A stretch of 32,272 nt of DNA from an uncultured Bacteroidota bacterium (GCA_903881585.1 CAIRTW010000233.1:1-32272); one strand, 5' to 3'. Positions 24,401 to 32,180 are shown, counted from the stretch's first letter. The notes: a model not told the origin generated them from the sequence alone. Program-made: numbers and translations.

Positions 24401-27206
24401 CAGCTGCGGTGCTACTATTGCTAACAGCACAGTAAATGTTAACGCACTGCCAAATGCAGGAACAATAACCGGGGGTACAACAGCCTGTATGGGCGGTATC
24501 ATCAGTTTAGGAGCTACAGTTAGTGGCGGTGTTTGGAGCGTAGACGCAAGCAGTGTTGCTTCAATAGATGCAAGCGGCGTTGTGACCGCAGTATCTACCG
24601 GAACTGCAAATGTTGCCTATACAGTAACTAACAGCTGCGGTTCATCTGTAGCTAACAGCGCCATCATAATCGGTTCAGTTCCTGATGCCGGAGCAATAAG
24701 CGGCGCTACATTGTGTGCAGGTACTGTTGCCGTTCTTAACAGTACAGTAAGCGGCGGTGCATGGAGCACTGGTGAAGCAAGTATTGCAACGGTAGATGCT
24801 ACAGGTAACGTTACAGGCGTTGCTGACGGTGCAGCCACGATCTCTTATACAGTTGCAAACAGCTGTGGTAATTCAACCGCTACCGCGGTGATCAATGTTA
24901 GCCCATTACCTGCTATAGCAGCTATTACTGGCAATTCTGTTTGCCTGGGGTCAACTACCACCCTGGCTGATGCAGTAAGCGGCGGTGTATGGAGCACAAG
25001 CGATGCAACAACTGCCTCTATAAATGCAGGAGGCACCGTAACCGGAGTTGCTGTAGGTAGCGCAACTATATCTTATACAGTTACCAACGGTTGCGGTACC
25101 GTAACTGCTACCTTTCCAATAGCTGTTAATATATTGCCTTACGCAGGTACTGTTACAGGTTTTGACAGTGTATGCGTTGCTTTGACAGGAGTTTTAGTTG
25201 ATGGCGCAGCCGGCGGTGTATGGAGCACTGGCGCTGCAAGCATGGCAACAGTGGATGCAACAGGTGTTGTAACCGGTGTAACTCCAGGCAGTGTAACTAT
25301 CTCTTACACAGTAAACAATGGTTGCGGTTCTGCAACTGCCAGTAAGCTGGTACACGTTAAATCATTGCCTGATCCTGGTGTGATCACCGGTGTGTCTCAT
25401 GTGGCCTACCAGTCTGCTATTGTTCTGACCGACACCGTAAGTTTTGGTACGTGGACTGCGAGCAATTCATATGCTACAGTTTCGGGTGGTGTTGTTGCTG
25501 GCATTTTCCCAGGCACTGTTACTATCAGCTATTCACTTGCCAACCTTTGCGGCACAGCAATGACTTCCACACTAATTACAGTAGATAGCCCTGTTGCCTA
25601 TGTATCTAACATTATAGGGCCCGCCTATTTTGCTTGTGTTGGCGGAACTGCTGCGTTCTGGGATATTACTTCCGGCGGTATTTTTGCCATTGCTCCTGCG
25701 GACTCAGCAATAGCATCTGTAACACAGGGTGGCCTTGTAACCGGCATCACCGCAGGCACAGCCACTCTTAGCTATACATACTGGGGAGCTACAGCAACAG
25801 CGGTACTTACCGTATATCCTCTGCCGGCTGCTATCTCCGGCCCGACCACCGTTTGTAATGGAGCATCAATGATACTTACCGATGCAACTCCGGGCGGTGT
25901 ATGGACCAGCGATATACCATCTACTGCAGCTATCAGCCCAAGCGGCATTGTTACCGCAGCTAACGCAGGTGTTGTGCCAATATCTTACACTTTAGTTGCA
26001 CCCGCAGGTTGCAGAACAGTTCTTAATGTAACAGTAAATGTAAACCCAGCAGGTATCACAGGAGCTAGCAGTGTATGCCCCGGCACTACAACAACACTGT
26101 ATGATGTCACTCCAGGTGGTGTATGGAGCGGCAGCAATGGCCATGCAACTGTGGATGCGGGCGGAAATGTAACCGGGATATCTGCAGGTGGGATAGTTGT
26201 GAGCTACACAGCAGCTAACGGCTGCCCTGCCATCGATATCTTAACCGTATTTCCTGTAGTAGGCCCTATCAATGGCAATCTGAATGTATGTAACGGAACA
26301 GTAGCCTTTTTCTCTGATACAAGTTCACATCCGATGTCATGGGCCAGCAGCACACCTTCTGTGGCAACCATCAGTGCATCAGGCGCAGTAAGCGGTTTGG
26401 CAACAGGCACAGCAACAATCACCTTTTCGGTTACTAACGGTTGTTTCAACACGGTGGTGGCTACCGTTGATCCGACTCCTGCTGTTACTGGCATCCTTGG
26501 TGCTTCTTCTGTCTCCCTGAGCGGAGGAGCAATTACTTTGTCTGATCTTGCAGGTGGTGGAATCTGGAGCAGCAGCAACCCTGCTATCATGACCGTAGGC
26601 AGCACTTCAGGTATTGTTACCCCAGTATTCGGAGGAGGCAGCTCTACTATCTACTATACTGTTACCAGCCAGTTTGGATGCCGTGGACAGGCCTCAAAGC
26701 TGATGACTTCAGGTGCACGTTACAGCAACCCAACTACTACTACCAGCACAGGCACTACTGTTAATGTTGCTGATCAAGTTATGGGTGGCGATTGGAGCAC
26801 TAGCGATAACACTGTGGCTACTGTGGATGGCAACGGAGTTGTAACAGCGCTTGCACCAGGTAGCACTACCATCACCCATACTACTACCGGCAATGATGGC
26901 GCTGTTACAGAAGCAGTGACTGAAGTTATCGTTAATGCACTGCCTTTTGATGTAAGGCTTTTCCCAAGCCCTAACAACGGTGCGTTCAGTGTTACCGGTA
27001 TCGCTGGAACAGACAAGGACGTAGCAGTGACCATTGAAGTGACTAATATGCTGGGACAGGTGGTTTATACTAATCAGTCTATAGCACCAAATGGTATGAT
27101 CAACAACCAGGTTTCGATCGGTGGCAATCTTTCTACCGGCAACTATGTGCTGATCGCCCGCAATGGCAATGAAAACAAAACGATCCATTTTGTGATTGAG
27201 AAATAG
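21426..27206 (+). CDS. Giant BIG2-like Ig-repeat surface protein with T9SS type A sorting domain
   Basis: From the ATG at 21426 the protein has 1926 residues. The frame is open back to an ATG at 21300, adding 42 Ser/Thr-rich residues, but the signal peptide (MKKNLLSGIMAILLLMTGYAVKAS) begins at the internal Met. Residues of about 25-200 are a beta-rich N-terminal domain with CNSC and two Gly/Ser linkers, each with a single Cys. About 20 Ig-like units follow (BIG2 type; pattern WSTS..IATIDASGVVTGVAAGTATISYTVTNSCG), regular at 76-77 residues in units 2-12 and more diverged later. The last 85 residues (FPSPNNGAFSV, NMLGQVVYTNQ, STGNYVLIARNG, HFVIEK) are a type A T9SS sorting domain. It is most likely an exported adhesin or filamentous surface protein. 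A terminator follows. Confidence 0.88.
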   Translation: MKKNLLSGIMAILLLMTGYAVKASSTITQGFNSSSISAGKKIWFSAVVNVNGSATYPLTIYFNNQVIASPAFSISVPNGELILDPAVVIATTVYNGSTWVTTAPPNETGHYFISGYSDSLHSNISGGLNPVSWTGTFSTCGANVSISWEWAASVYTSFNSDMNNLGIKPSDCNSCSAYSNSDHAGSPEHYLSHVVTGATGSTTGGGGGCGSGSGTSYTGYFSAAQIVALTGTNFSAAVCPGSTANLAASISGGTWSSGNTAIASISAGGVLTGVSAGTAKITYAASGCTISQTVTVNAAPTVSASSASSVCQGSTLTLTGTSGSGTGGGGGCGGGSGSSYAFSWHGPSGYTCGTQNPTRTGVCSSMAGAYSCTVTAPNGCNATATTTVAVTTAPTAGTVSGAAATCVGATTTFTDAAGSGAWTSGTTGIATVNASGVITGVAVGTATISYKVTNSCGNATATKMITVTGLPNAGTLSGATTLCAGATVTVGHSGTGGAWSASPASVATINSAGMVTGVAAGAATISYTVSNGCGTTLATRAITVNAGPNAGTITGTTAVCGGTTINLGDAAAGGVWSTSTGSIATVNGGGVVTGISAGTATISYKVTNGCGTATATKVVTISAAPSAGSVTGTAILCAGATTTLGNAISGGTWSTGASSIATVSAAGVVTGVGAGVATISYAVTNSCGTASATKSITVNAAPGAGAVTGADYICAGLTTNFTDAVSGGAWSTSAAGIATINAAGVVTGVAAGTATISYRVSNSCGNTTATKSITVGVVPNAGAITSSATVCAGSVINLGDAVSGGVWSTSAAVIATVDASGVVTGVAAGTATISYSVTNICGTAIATKMVTVGSIPTVGAVTGSANVCVGATAIVANTVSGGVWSTDVSAIATIDASGVVTGVSAGVANLTYTVANSCGAATANGIISVSALPNAGTISGATLCAGTSAALNNTVSGGAWSTSAASIASIDASGNVTGVSAGIANIAYTVSNSCGATIANSTVNVNALPNAGTITGGTTACMGGIISLGATVSGGVWSVDASSVASIDASGVVTAVSTGTANVAYTVTNSCGSSVANSAIIIGSVPDAGAISGATLCAGTVAVLNSTVSGGAWSTGEASIATVDATGNVTGVADGAATISYTVANSCGNSTATAVINVSPLPAIAAITGNSVCLGSTTTLADAVSGGVWSTSDATTASINAGGTVTGVAVGSATISYTVTNGCGTVTATFPIAVNILPYAGTVTGFDSVCVALTGVLVDGAAGGVWSTGAASMATVDATGVVTGVTPGSVTISYTVNNGCGSATASKLVHVKSLPDPGVITGVSHVAYQSAIVLTDTVSFGTWTASNSYATVSGGVVAGIFPGTVTISYSLANLCGTAMTSTLITVDSPVAYVSNIIGPAYFACVGGTAAFWDITSGGIFAIAPADSAIASVTQGGLVTGITAGTATLSYTYWGATATAVLTVYPLPAAISGPTTVCNGASMILTDATPGGVWTSDIPSTAAISPSGIVTAANAGVVPISYTLVAPAGCRTVLNVTVNVNPAGITGASSVCPGTTTTLYDVTPGGVWSGSNGHATVDAGGNVTGISAGGIVVSYTAANGCPAIDILTVFPVVGPINGNLNVCNGTVAFFSDTSSHPMSWASSTPSVATISASGAVSGLATGTATITFSVTNGCFNTVVATVDPTPAVTGILGASSVSLSGGAITLSDLAGGGIWSSSNPAIMTVGSTSGIVTPVFGGGSSTIYYTVTSQFGCRGQASKLMTSGARYSNPTTTTSTGTTVNVADQVMGGDWSTSDNTVATVDGNGVVTALAPGSTTITHTTTGNDGAVTEAVTEVIVNALPFDVRLFPSPNNGAFSVTGIAGTDKDVAVTIEVTNMLGQVVYTNQSIAPNGMINNQVSIGGNLSTGNYVLIARNGNENKTIHFVIEK
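22185..26940 (+). repeat. About 20 tandem Ig-like (BIG2) coding repeats
   Basis: Units begin with (A/V/T)W(S/T)(S/T). Units 2-12 (from 22686) are 76-77 residues, about 231 bp each. Nearly every unit carries one Cys in NxCG and one about 30 residues later in xCxG, preceding the next GG(V/A)WS. Units 13-20 vary in length and lose the Cys in places. Nucleotide conservation between adjacent units is moderate. Confidence 0.9.
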
Positions 27207-27229
27207 TGAAAGGCGGATTGCAGACGAAT

Positions 27230-27264
27230 AAGGGCTGGTGGAAACGCTGGCCCTTGTTTTATTT
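27230..27264 (+). terminator. Intrinsic terminator after the Ig-repeat adhesin
   Basis: AAGGGCTGGTG (27230-27240) pairs with CGCTGGCCCTT (27245-27255), with three G-T wobbles, across a GAAA tetraloop; GTTTTATTT follows. It begins 24 nt after the adhesin stop. Its location inside the 5' extension of the next open frame supports starting lptE at 27317, not at 27206. Confidence 0.8.
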
Positions 27265-27316
27265 AGATAGAACATTTGAAACACGGAAAGCGCTATTTTC
27301 CCTATTTTTACACCTC

Positions 27317-27820
27317 ATGCGGAGCAAACTCATTTTATTATTGCTGATACCCGTGCTGCTCATGACAGCCGGGTGTCATGTATATAGTTTTTCGGGGGCG
27401 ACTATTGAGGGTAAGACTCTGAATATACACCAGCTGGAGAATAAGGCGCGGAACGTGGAGCCCAGCCTGGCCTCTACACTTACCGATAAGCTGCGGAGCC
27501 GGATATTATCACAAACGGGCCTGTCGCCGGTGACCAGGGATGATGCCGACTATGATATGAGTGGCGATATAACCGCTTACGAAGTGACCGTGACCGGGGC
27601 AACCAACGTGCAGGTGGCCTCTAAAAACAGACTGACGCTTAGTGTAAAGATCACTTTCAAGAACAGGCTGAATGAAAAGTCTAATTTTAGCCAGACATTT
27701 ACCCGTTTTTCGGACTTTGATGCATCGCAGATACTGGATAATGTAAAGACTGCATTGATAGATGATATAGGAAATCAGCTGGCAGATGATATTTTTAATA
27801 AAGCTTTCGTAAATTGGTAG
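27317..27820 (+). CDS. lptE: LptE-family LPS-assembly lipoprotein
   Basis: The protein has 167 residues from the ATG at 27317. The lipoprotein signal MRSKLILLLLIPVLLMTAGC (C20) is followed by HVYSFSGATIEGKTLNI, the hallmark start of Bacteroidota LptE. Further typical parts are the middle segments (ASTLTDKLRSRILSQTGLSPV and GDITAYEVT), NRLTLSVKITFKN and the ending DDIFNKAFVNW. LptE plugs the LptD beta-barrel in the outer membrane and helps deliver LPS to the surface. The upstream in-frame extension to 27206 crosses a terminator and lacks a signal peptide at its start, so it is not used. The gene leads a tight cluster: 13 nt to the TPR protein gene, which overlaps secG. Confidence 0.88.
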   Translation: MRSKLILLLLIPVLLMTAGCHVYSFSGATIEGKTLNIHQLENKARNVEPSLASTLTDKLRSRILSQTGLSPVTRDDADYDMSGDITAYEVTVTGATNVQVASKNRLTLSVKITFKNRLNEKSNFSQTFTRFSDFDASQILDNVKTALIDDIGNQLADDIFNKAFVNW

Positions 27821-27833
27821 CGGGTTTAGAATA

Positions 27834-29078
27834 ATGACAGACCAATTTTCCATACAATATATATCACGGCTTCTGGATAGCCCTGCTCTGATCACCGAGG
27901 TGGATCGGAGCAGTGTTGGCCCATTGGTGCAGGCATATCCGTACCTCGTGCCATTGCGATATATTGAAGCTGCGGAGAAGCGCACACCACACGCTTTCTC
28001 GCCTGAAATGCTTGCCCGGGCCCGGCCTTACCTGGGCAATTGGATAAAATATTGCGATTTTGCGGATGCGGCCAGCCAGACATCTGTAGTAATTGAGCCG
28101 GAGACCATAGAGTACATATATCCGGTAGAAGAAGAGACGCAGGCAATACAGCCAGAACAGGCAATACAGCTGGAACATACTGACACAATAGAAGAGGTTG
28201 CAGAGCCGACACCGGCTATATTGTTTGCCCCGGAACCAGTGGCAGAGGCAGATGCGGAAGACCGTATAGCAGATGAAATTGCCGCAGAAATAAAGCATGA
28301 AACTGTGCCGGAGCCCCTGGAGCCGGTGGTGAAGGTGAGCGACGAGTTTTTGCAGCTGATAAGGGAGGAGACGCCCATTATTCAGGAACCAGCAGGTGTA
28401 GCGCCACGACCTGTTTTTGAAGCAGAGGAAGCCCCCGCTGTTCATAACGATGCCACTGATGAATATGAGATCGAAGAAGAAGCGATATCTGTTGCAGCCA
28501 CGCCCGTTGCAGAACCGGTAATAGTGGCGCTGCATGTTGTGGAGCCAATTATTGAAGAGCCAACAGAAGAAATAATAAATAATACGGCGGAAGAAACATT
28601 AATATCACCTATATATACTCAGGACTATTTCCGGCAACAGGGTGAGAAGGTATCGGAAGAAATGCCGGGTGAAATAGAGGACCTGAAGGAAAGTGTGGAT
28701 GCGGATGATGTAGATAAGTCGCTGATGGTGATGATGAGCTTCTCGGAATGGTTGCTGCATTTTAAAAGTACCACCCGGAAACAGGAAGAGGAAAAGAAAG
28801 ACCAAAAGGCACTGAAAACGATGTGGCAGAAGGAAAAACTGGCTGCTGCGCTGGAAGAGGAAAATGAGGAAATACCCGAAAATGTATTTGAGATGGCTGT
28901 GAATTCTATAGCTAAAGAAGATGGGCTTGCCAGTGAATCATTGGCGGAAATATATATAAAACAAGGAAAATATGATAGGGCGATGGACATGTACCGGAAA
29001 TTAAGTTTGCGAAATCCTCAAAAAAACGCTTACTTTGCCCGCAAAATAGAAGAAGTTTTAAAGGAAAAGCAATCATGA
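27834..29078 (+). CDS. Glu-rich protein with C-terminal TPR-like segment, between lptE and secG
   Basis: This 414-residue protein has an ordered N-terminal part (about 1-85; FSIQYISRLLDSPALITEVDRSS, VQAYPYLVPLRYIEA, ARARPYLGNWIKYC). A long acidic, low-complexity region rich in Glu, Pro, Ala and Val follows (about 90-270). The C-terminal part is helical (about 275-414) with FSEWLLHFK, a Lys/Glu-rich charged segment and a TPR-like ending (SLAEIYIKQGKYDRAMDMYRKLSLRNP). There is no signal peptide or TM segment, so it should be cytoplasmic. Proteins of this design between lptE and secG recur in Chitinophagales as far as I recall; the function is unknown. Its stop overlaps the secG start (ATGA), implying coupled translation. 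Confidence 0.75.
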   Translation: MTDQFSIQYISRLLDSPALITEVDRSSVGPLVQAYPYLVPLRYIEAAEKRTPHAFSPEMLARARPYLGNWIKYCDFADAASQTSVVIEPETIEYIYPVEEETQAIQPEQAIQLEHTDTIEEVAEPTPAILFAPEPVAEADAEDRIADEIAAEIKHETVPEPLEPVVKVSDEFLQLIREETPIIQEPAGVAPRPVFEAEEAPAVHNDATDEYEIEEEAISVAATPVAEPVIVALHVVEPIIEEPTEEIINNTAEETLISPIYTQDYFRQQGEKVSEEMPGEIEDLKESVDADDVDKSLMVMMSFSEWLLHFKSTTRKQEEEKKDQKALKTMWQKEKLAAALEEENEEIPENVFEMAVNSIAKEDGLASESLAEIYIKQGKYDRAMDMYRKLSLRNPQKNAYFARKIEEVLKEKQS

Positions 29079-29365
29079 CATCTATCGTTATTATCTTAAT
29101 ACTGTTGGCCTGTGTGGCATTGGCGTTTTTTATTCTTATCCAAAACCCCAAGGGTGGTGGGCTTACCGGCACTTTCGGCAGCATGAGCTCGCAGGTGATG
29201 GGCGTGAAGCAAAGCGGTGACGTGATGGAAAAAGGCACGTGGATATTGATCAGTACTGTTGCGGGTCTATGCATCATTACTGTTGCTCTGTTCCAGAAAC
29301 CTGAAATTTCCAACAAGAACGGAAATGCTGCTCAGCAGAATTCGGCTCCTGCGAAGAAGAAATAG
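29075..29365 (+). CDS. secG: Preprotein translocase subunit SecG
   Basis: This 96-residue protein has two TM helices (about 3-22 and 51-72). The conserved cytoplasmic loop between them, LIQNPKGGGLTGTFGS, carries the QxxKGGGL motif of SecG, and MGVKQSGDVMEKGTW precedes TM2. The C-terminal tail is short, polar and Lys-rich. SecG associates with SecYE and assists SecA-driven export, which every secreted protein in this window needs. The gene is the last of the lptE cluster and starts within the ATGA overlap of the preceding stop. A 30-bp palindrome follows between it and the convergent mutS2-like gene. Confidence 0.93.
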   Translation: MTSIVIILILLACVALAFFILIQNPKGGGLTGTFGSMSSQVMGVKQSGDVMEKGTWILISTVAGLCIITVALFQKPEISNKNGNAAQQNSAPAKKK

Positions 29366-29387
29366 TTTTTGATCTATAGTTATTTTC

Positions 29388-29417
29388 CGTAAGGTCCTGC
29401 GTACGCGGGACCTTACG
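29388..29417. terminator. 30-bp palindrome between convergent secG and mutS2-like genes
   Basis: CGTAAGGTCCTGCGT and ACGCGGGACCTTACG are reverse complements except for one T-G wobble. The resulting 15-bp stem lies 23 nt after secG and ends 1 nt before the mutS2-like stop, so it can act on both transcripts. T-runs are weak (CATTTT on the plus side), so it may be a bidirectional terminator or an mRNA-stabilising hairpin. Confidence 0.65.
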
Positions 29418-29418
29418 C

Positions 29419-31536
29419 TCATTTTGATGGGGCCGGTTTCTCTTTCTTGCGCACCACTATCCATTCATCTAGTTTTACATTAAAGGGCATGTTGCCGATC
29501 TTTAGGATGGCGCGTTTGTCGCGGAGGATCTGGGTGAGGGTGCCTACTCCATGGTTTGTTTTGTTTCTCAGCAGGTCGCCGGGCTTGGGTGCTCCGCCTA
29601 TCGTGTCGTAGTTTTTGTCGGCTTTCTTTGCAGCGGCGGCGTTTGTTGCTACTTGTTTCTTGCGGAACAATACACTTTCGGCTGCGCTGATCACTTCCTG
29701 CTTATTTTCCGATTTTTTCCAGTCGTGGATGATCTGCTTGAACTTGCGCTCGGTGTCGCGGAGGTAGTCAAGCTCTTCTTTTTTTATGGTGTTTTGGAGG
29801 CGCAGGGTCTCGTGCTGTTGCCGCAGTTTTTCCTTGTCGGTTAGTTCTTCGTAGTGTTTTTTGAGGCGGGTATTTTCTTTCAGGAGTTTATCCAGCTCTT
29901 TTTCTTTATCAGATAGTTTTACTGATTGCTGCTCGGTGTGGTGCAGCATTTTATCGAGCTTGAAGTGCTCGCGGGCGGTAAGCTGGCGCGCACGCTCTAT
30001 GACAGGGGCGGGGAGGCCGCTGCGCTGGGCTATGGCAAAGGTGTAGGAACTGCCGGGCTTACCAATGGTAAGCCTGTAGAGCGGTTCCAGTTTTTCTTCG
30101 TCAAATGCCATGGCACCGTTAAAGATGCCGCGCACTTTGCCTGCCATTACTTTCAGGTTTAGGTAATGGGTGGTGATGATGCCGAGGGCATGCTTCGCCG
30201 CCAGGTCTTCCACAATAGCCTCTGCAAATGCGCCGCCGAGGTCGGGGTCTGAGCCACTGCCGAGCTCATCAATAAAGAACAGGGTTTTGCCACTGGCGAA
30301 GTCCATGAAGTGCTTCATGTGCTGCAGGTGTGCGCTGTAAGTGCTGAGCTCGTGCTCTATAGATTGGGTGTCGCCTATCTGCACCATCAGTTGCCGGAAG
30401 ATGCCGATCTCTGAATTTTCATCGGCTGTTATCAATAATCCTGCTTGTGCCATCAGCTGAAGCAGCCCTATGGTCTTCATGGCCACCGTTTTACCGCCGG
30501 CATTGGGCCCGCTGATGATGAGTATGCGGCTTTGCCGGTCGAGTGTGAGGTTGAGGGGTACTGTAGTTTTGTTAGTGTTGCGGTTTTGCAGGAATAGCAG
30601 GGGGTGGTATGCCTTTACCAGTTGCACACCGGGGTGGGGGCTCAGTCGCGGCATGCTTGCCTTCATGTCCACCGCCAGCAGCGCCTTAGCCCTGATGTAA
30701 TCATACAGACCACTCACTTTGAAATATGCTTCCAGCTGCACGGAAAATTCCGACAGGTCTTTTGTTGCCTGTACGAGTATGCGGTGTATCTCCTTTTGTT
30801 CGGCGCGCTCCAGCGAGAATATCTCGTTGTTGATGTCTATGGTTTCTTCTGGCTCTATGAAGACGGTCTTTTGGGTATCACTTTCGCCATGCAGTATGCC
30901 CTTTACAACTCTTTTGTATTCGGCAAGTATGGCGGCGGTGCGGCGGCCATTGAGGAAACTCTCTGAAATATCTGCCAGGTATCCGGCCTTATTCAGTTTG
31001 CGCAGTACTGACTCAAACGTTCTGCGGGCTTCATGCCGGGCTTTGCCCAACTCTGAGCGTATGATCATCAGTTCGCGCGATGCCGTGTCGCGCACGATGC
31101 CGCTATCGTCAATAACGCTGGTTATGATGTCCGTTATCTTCTTTTCGTAGGTGATGTCGCTGCACAAGCTGCGCAGGGCAGGGAACAGGTCATCATGCTT
31201 TTTGAACCACAGCAGCAGATCCTTCATGTTGAGGGCGAGCTGATGAAAAGCCAGCAGCTGCTCGCCGGTAAGAACGCCGCCCGATATGGAAAGCAGTTTT
31301 AGCTCCTTCTGCATATTGCGGGTGAAGTCGTTCGGGAAGTGGTCTCCGGCCTGTAGTATGTTTTTAAACTCGCTGGCCTGTGTGAGCTCCCGCTCCATAT
31401 GGTCCATACGGGTATGAAAACGGATATTGTCCACACGCTCGCGGGCAGCATCTGTGCGGCACTTTTGGAGGAGCAAGTCGCAGACTTTGTGAAATTCCAG
31501 CGATTCGGCGGCGTGGGCGGGGTATAGTTGCATCAT
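29419..31536 (-). CDS. MutS2-family ATPase lacking the Smr nuclease domain
   Basis: This 705-residue MutS-family protein has the core and lever helices of MutS2 (1-320), then the ATPase: Walker A GPNAGGKT at 343-350, IGDTQSIEHELSTYSAH (388-402), Walker B TLFFIDELGSGSDP (418-431) with D423/E424, and TTHYLNLK. A coiled coil spans about 535-625, and a small KOW-like module ends the protein (GDLLRNKTNHGVGTLTQILRDKRAILKIGNMPFNVKL). The usual C-terminal Smr domain (LDLRG...HGKGTG) is absent, although the stop codon is clean and the KOW module complete. MutS2 proteins act in suppressing recombination or rescuing collided ribosomes, and Smr supplies the nuclease, so this form may bind without cutting. 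The start is 4 nt after the PIN toxin stop. Confidence 0.87.
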   Translation of the reverse strand: MMQLYPAHAAESLEFHKVCDLLLQKCRTDAARERVDNIRFHTRMDHMERELTQASEFKNILQAGDHFPNDFTRNMQKELKLLSISGGVLTGEQLLAFHQLALNMKDLLLWFKKHDDLFPALRSLCSDITYEKKITDIITSVIDDSGIVRDTASRELMIIRSELGKARHEARRTFESVLRKLNKAGYLADISESFLNGRRTAAILAEYKRVVKGILHGESDTQKTVFIEPEETIDINNEIFSLERAEQKEIHRILVQATKDLSEFSVQLEAYFKVSGLYDYIRAKALLAVDMKASMPRLSPHPGVQLVKAYHPLLFLQNRNTNKTTVPLNLTLDRQSRILIISGPNAGGKTVAMKTIGLLQLMAQAGLLITADENSEIGIFRQLMVQIGDTQSIEHELSTYSAHLQHMKHFMDFASGKTLFFIDELGSGSDPDLGGAFAEAIVEDLAAKHALGIITTHYLNLKVMAGKVRGIFNGAMAFDEEKLEPLYRLTIGKPGSSYTFAIAQRSGLPAPVIERARQLTAREHFKLDKMLHHTEQQSVKLSDKEKELDKLLKENTRLKKHYEELTDKEKLRQQHETLRLQNTIKKEELDYLRDTERKFKQIIHDWKKSENKQEVISAAESVLFRKKQVATNAAAAKKADKNYDTIGGAPKPGDLLRNKTNHGVGTLTQILRDKRAILKIGNMPFNVKLDEWIVVRKKEKPAPSK

Positions 31537-31540
31537 AGCG

Positions 31541-31924
31541 CTACCGCAGGCATTTAACCGGATAAGATTTGAATTGTTTGTCTGTGGTGAGTATCGTTAA
31601 ATCTCCAGTTATTGCTTGAGAAATAATAATCCTGTCGAATGGGTTCCGGTGAAACTGCTGAAGTTTTAAAAGCGTATAAAGGTCATCTATTTCTACAGGA
31701 AGGATATTGATACTATTTTCAGAAAGAAATGTATAAATTTTATGAAAAGTATTTTTCAGAATTAATTTTCCACTGCCGAACTTAATAGCAATTTCCCAAA
31801 GGCTTGCTATGCTGAGGAAACAGTTATTGTCTGAATTTTTAATTTCTTTTGCGGCCTTTTTAGAGAGCAATTTATCATTTTCGCCAAACCAAATAAATGT
31901 ATGCGTGTCCAATAAATATCTCAT
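31541..31924 (-). CDS. PIN-domain toxin (VapC-like)
   Basis: This 127-residue PIN domain has the typical layout: MRYLLDTHTFIWF with the first catalytic Asp (D6), LSIASLWEIAIKFGSGKL with the conserved Glu, NPFDRIIISQAI with the third acidic residue, and LTTDKQF with the fourth. It is probably a Mg-dependent endoribonuclease that cuts tRNA or rRNA, as for VapC, kept inactive by the preceding DUF2281 antitoxin. Its ATG overlaps the antitoxin stop by 1 nt (TAATG). All acidic positions are present, so the toxin looks active. The mutS2-like gene begins only 4 nt downstream, so all three genes may share one transcript. Confidence 0.9.
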   Translation of the reverse strand: MRYLLDTHTFIWFGENDKLLSKKAAKEIKNSDNNCFLSIASLWEIAIKFGSGKLILKNTFHKIYTFLSENSINILPVEIDDLYTLLKLQQFHRNPFDRIIISQAITGDLTILTTDKQFKSYPVKCLR

Positions 31925-32127
31925 TACATATAGTCTTTAAATTCCTCCATAGGTTCATCGAAATCAGGGGACATTACAAAAGTTCCTTTTAGTCCACCTA
32001 CCTGGCGTTCTTTAATTTTTTTCTTTGGCTGGTGTTTTTGTTTAAGATACCCTACAAAATCAGCAATTTCTGCTTTTAAATTATCCGGTAAGGAGCCAAT
32101 CTCGGCATATAACATTGCATCTGACAT
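31924..32127 (-). CDS. DUF2281 antitoxin (VapB-like)
   Basis: This 67-residue protein begins with MSDAMLYAEIGSLPDNLKAEIADFVGYLKQK and ends in GTFVMSPDFDEPMEEFKDYM. Both parts match the small antitoxins usually encoded directly before PIN toxins in Bacteroidota (DUF2281 type). The acidic, amphipathic C-terminus is the part expected to block the toxin's active site. A basic linker (KKKIKERQ) joins the halves. It has a good promoter and heads the operon. Such antitoxins often repress their own promoter, but no operator was identified. Confidence 0.87.
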   Translation of the reverse strand: MSDAMLYAEIGSLPDNLKAEIADFVGYLKQKHQPKKKIKERQVGGLKGTFVMSPDFDEPMEEFKDYM

Positions 32128-32146
32128 GATTCAATTCTTTGCACTA

Positions 32147-32180
32147 CAAATTTAAGGAAATTCAGTCACATGTATTGCAA
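32147..32180 (-). promoter_or_regulatory. Promoter of the vapBC-like operon
   Basis: On the minus strand TTG (32180-32178), 23 nt, then TAAATTTG (32154-32147): a complete match to the -7 consensus TAnnTTTG with permitted spacing. The antitoxin ATG at 32127 is 20 nt from the -7 element. It may also drive the mutS2-like gene. Confidence 0.6.

Noticed and set aside
27206-27316. N-terminal extension of LptE by 37 codons
   Set aside because: It contains the terminator at 27230-27264 and would place a charged segment before a clear lipoprotein signal peptide.
27864-28535. 223-codon minus ORF rich in Cys, Tyr and Arg
   Set aside because: Antisense to the Glu-rich TPR protein gene; composition is what reversed Glu/Ala codons yield.
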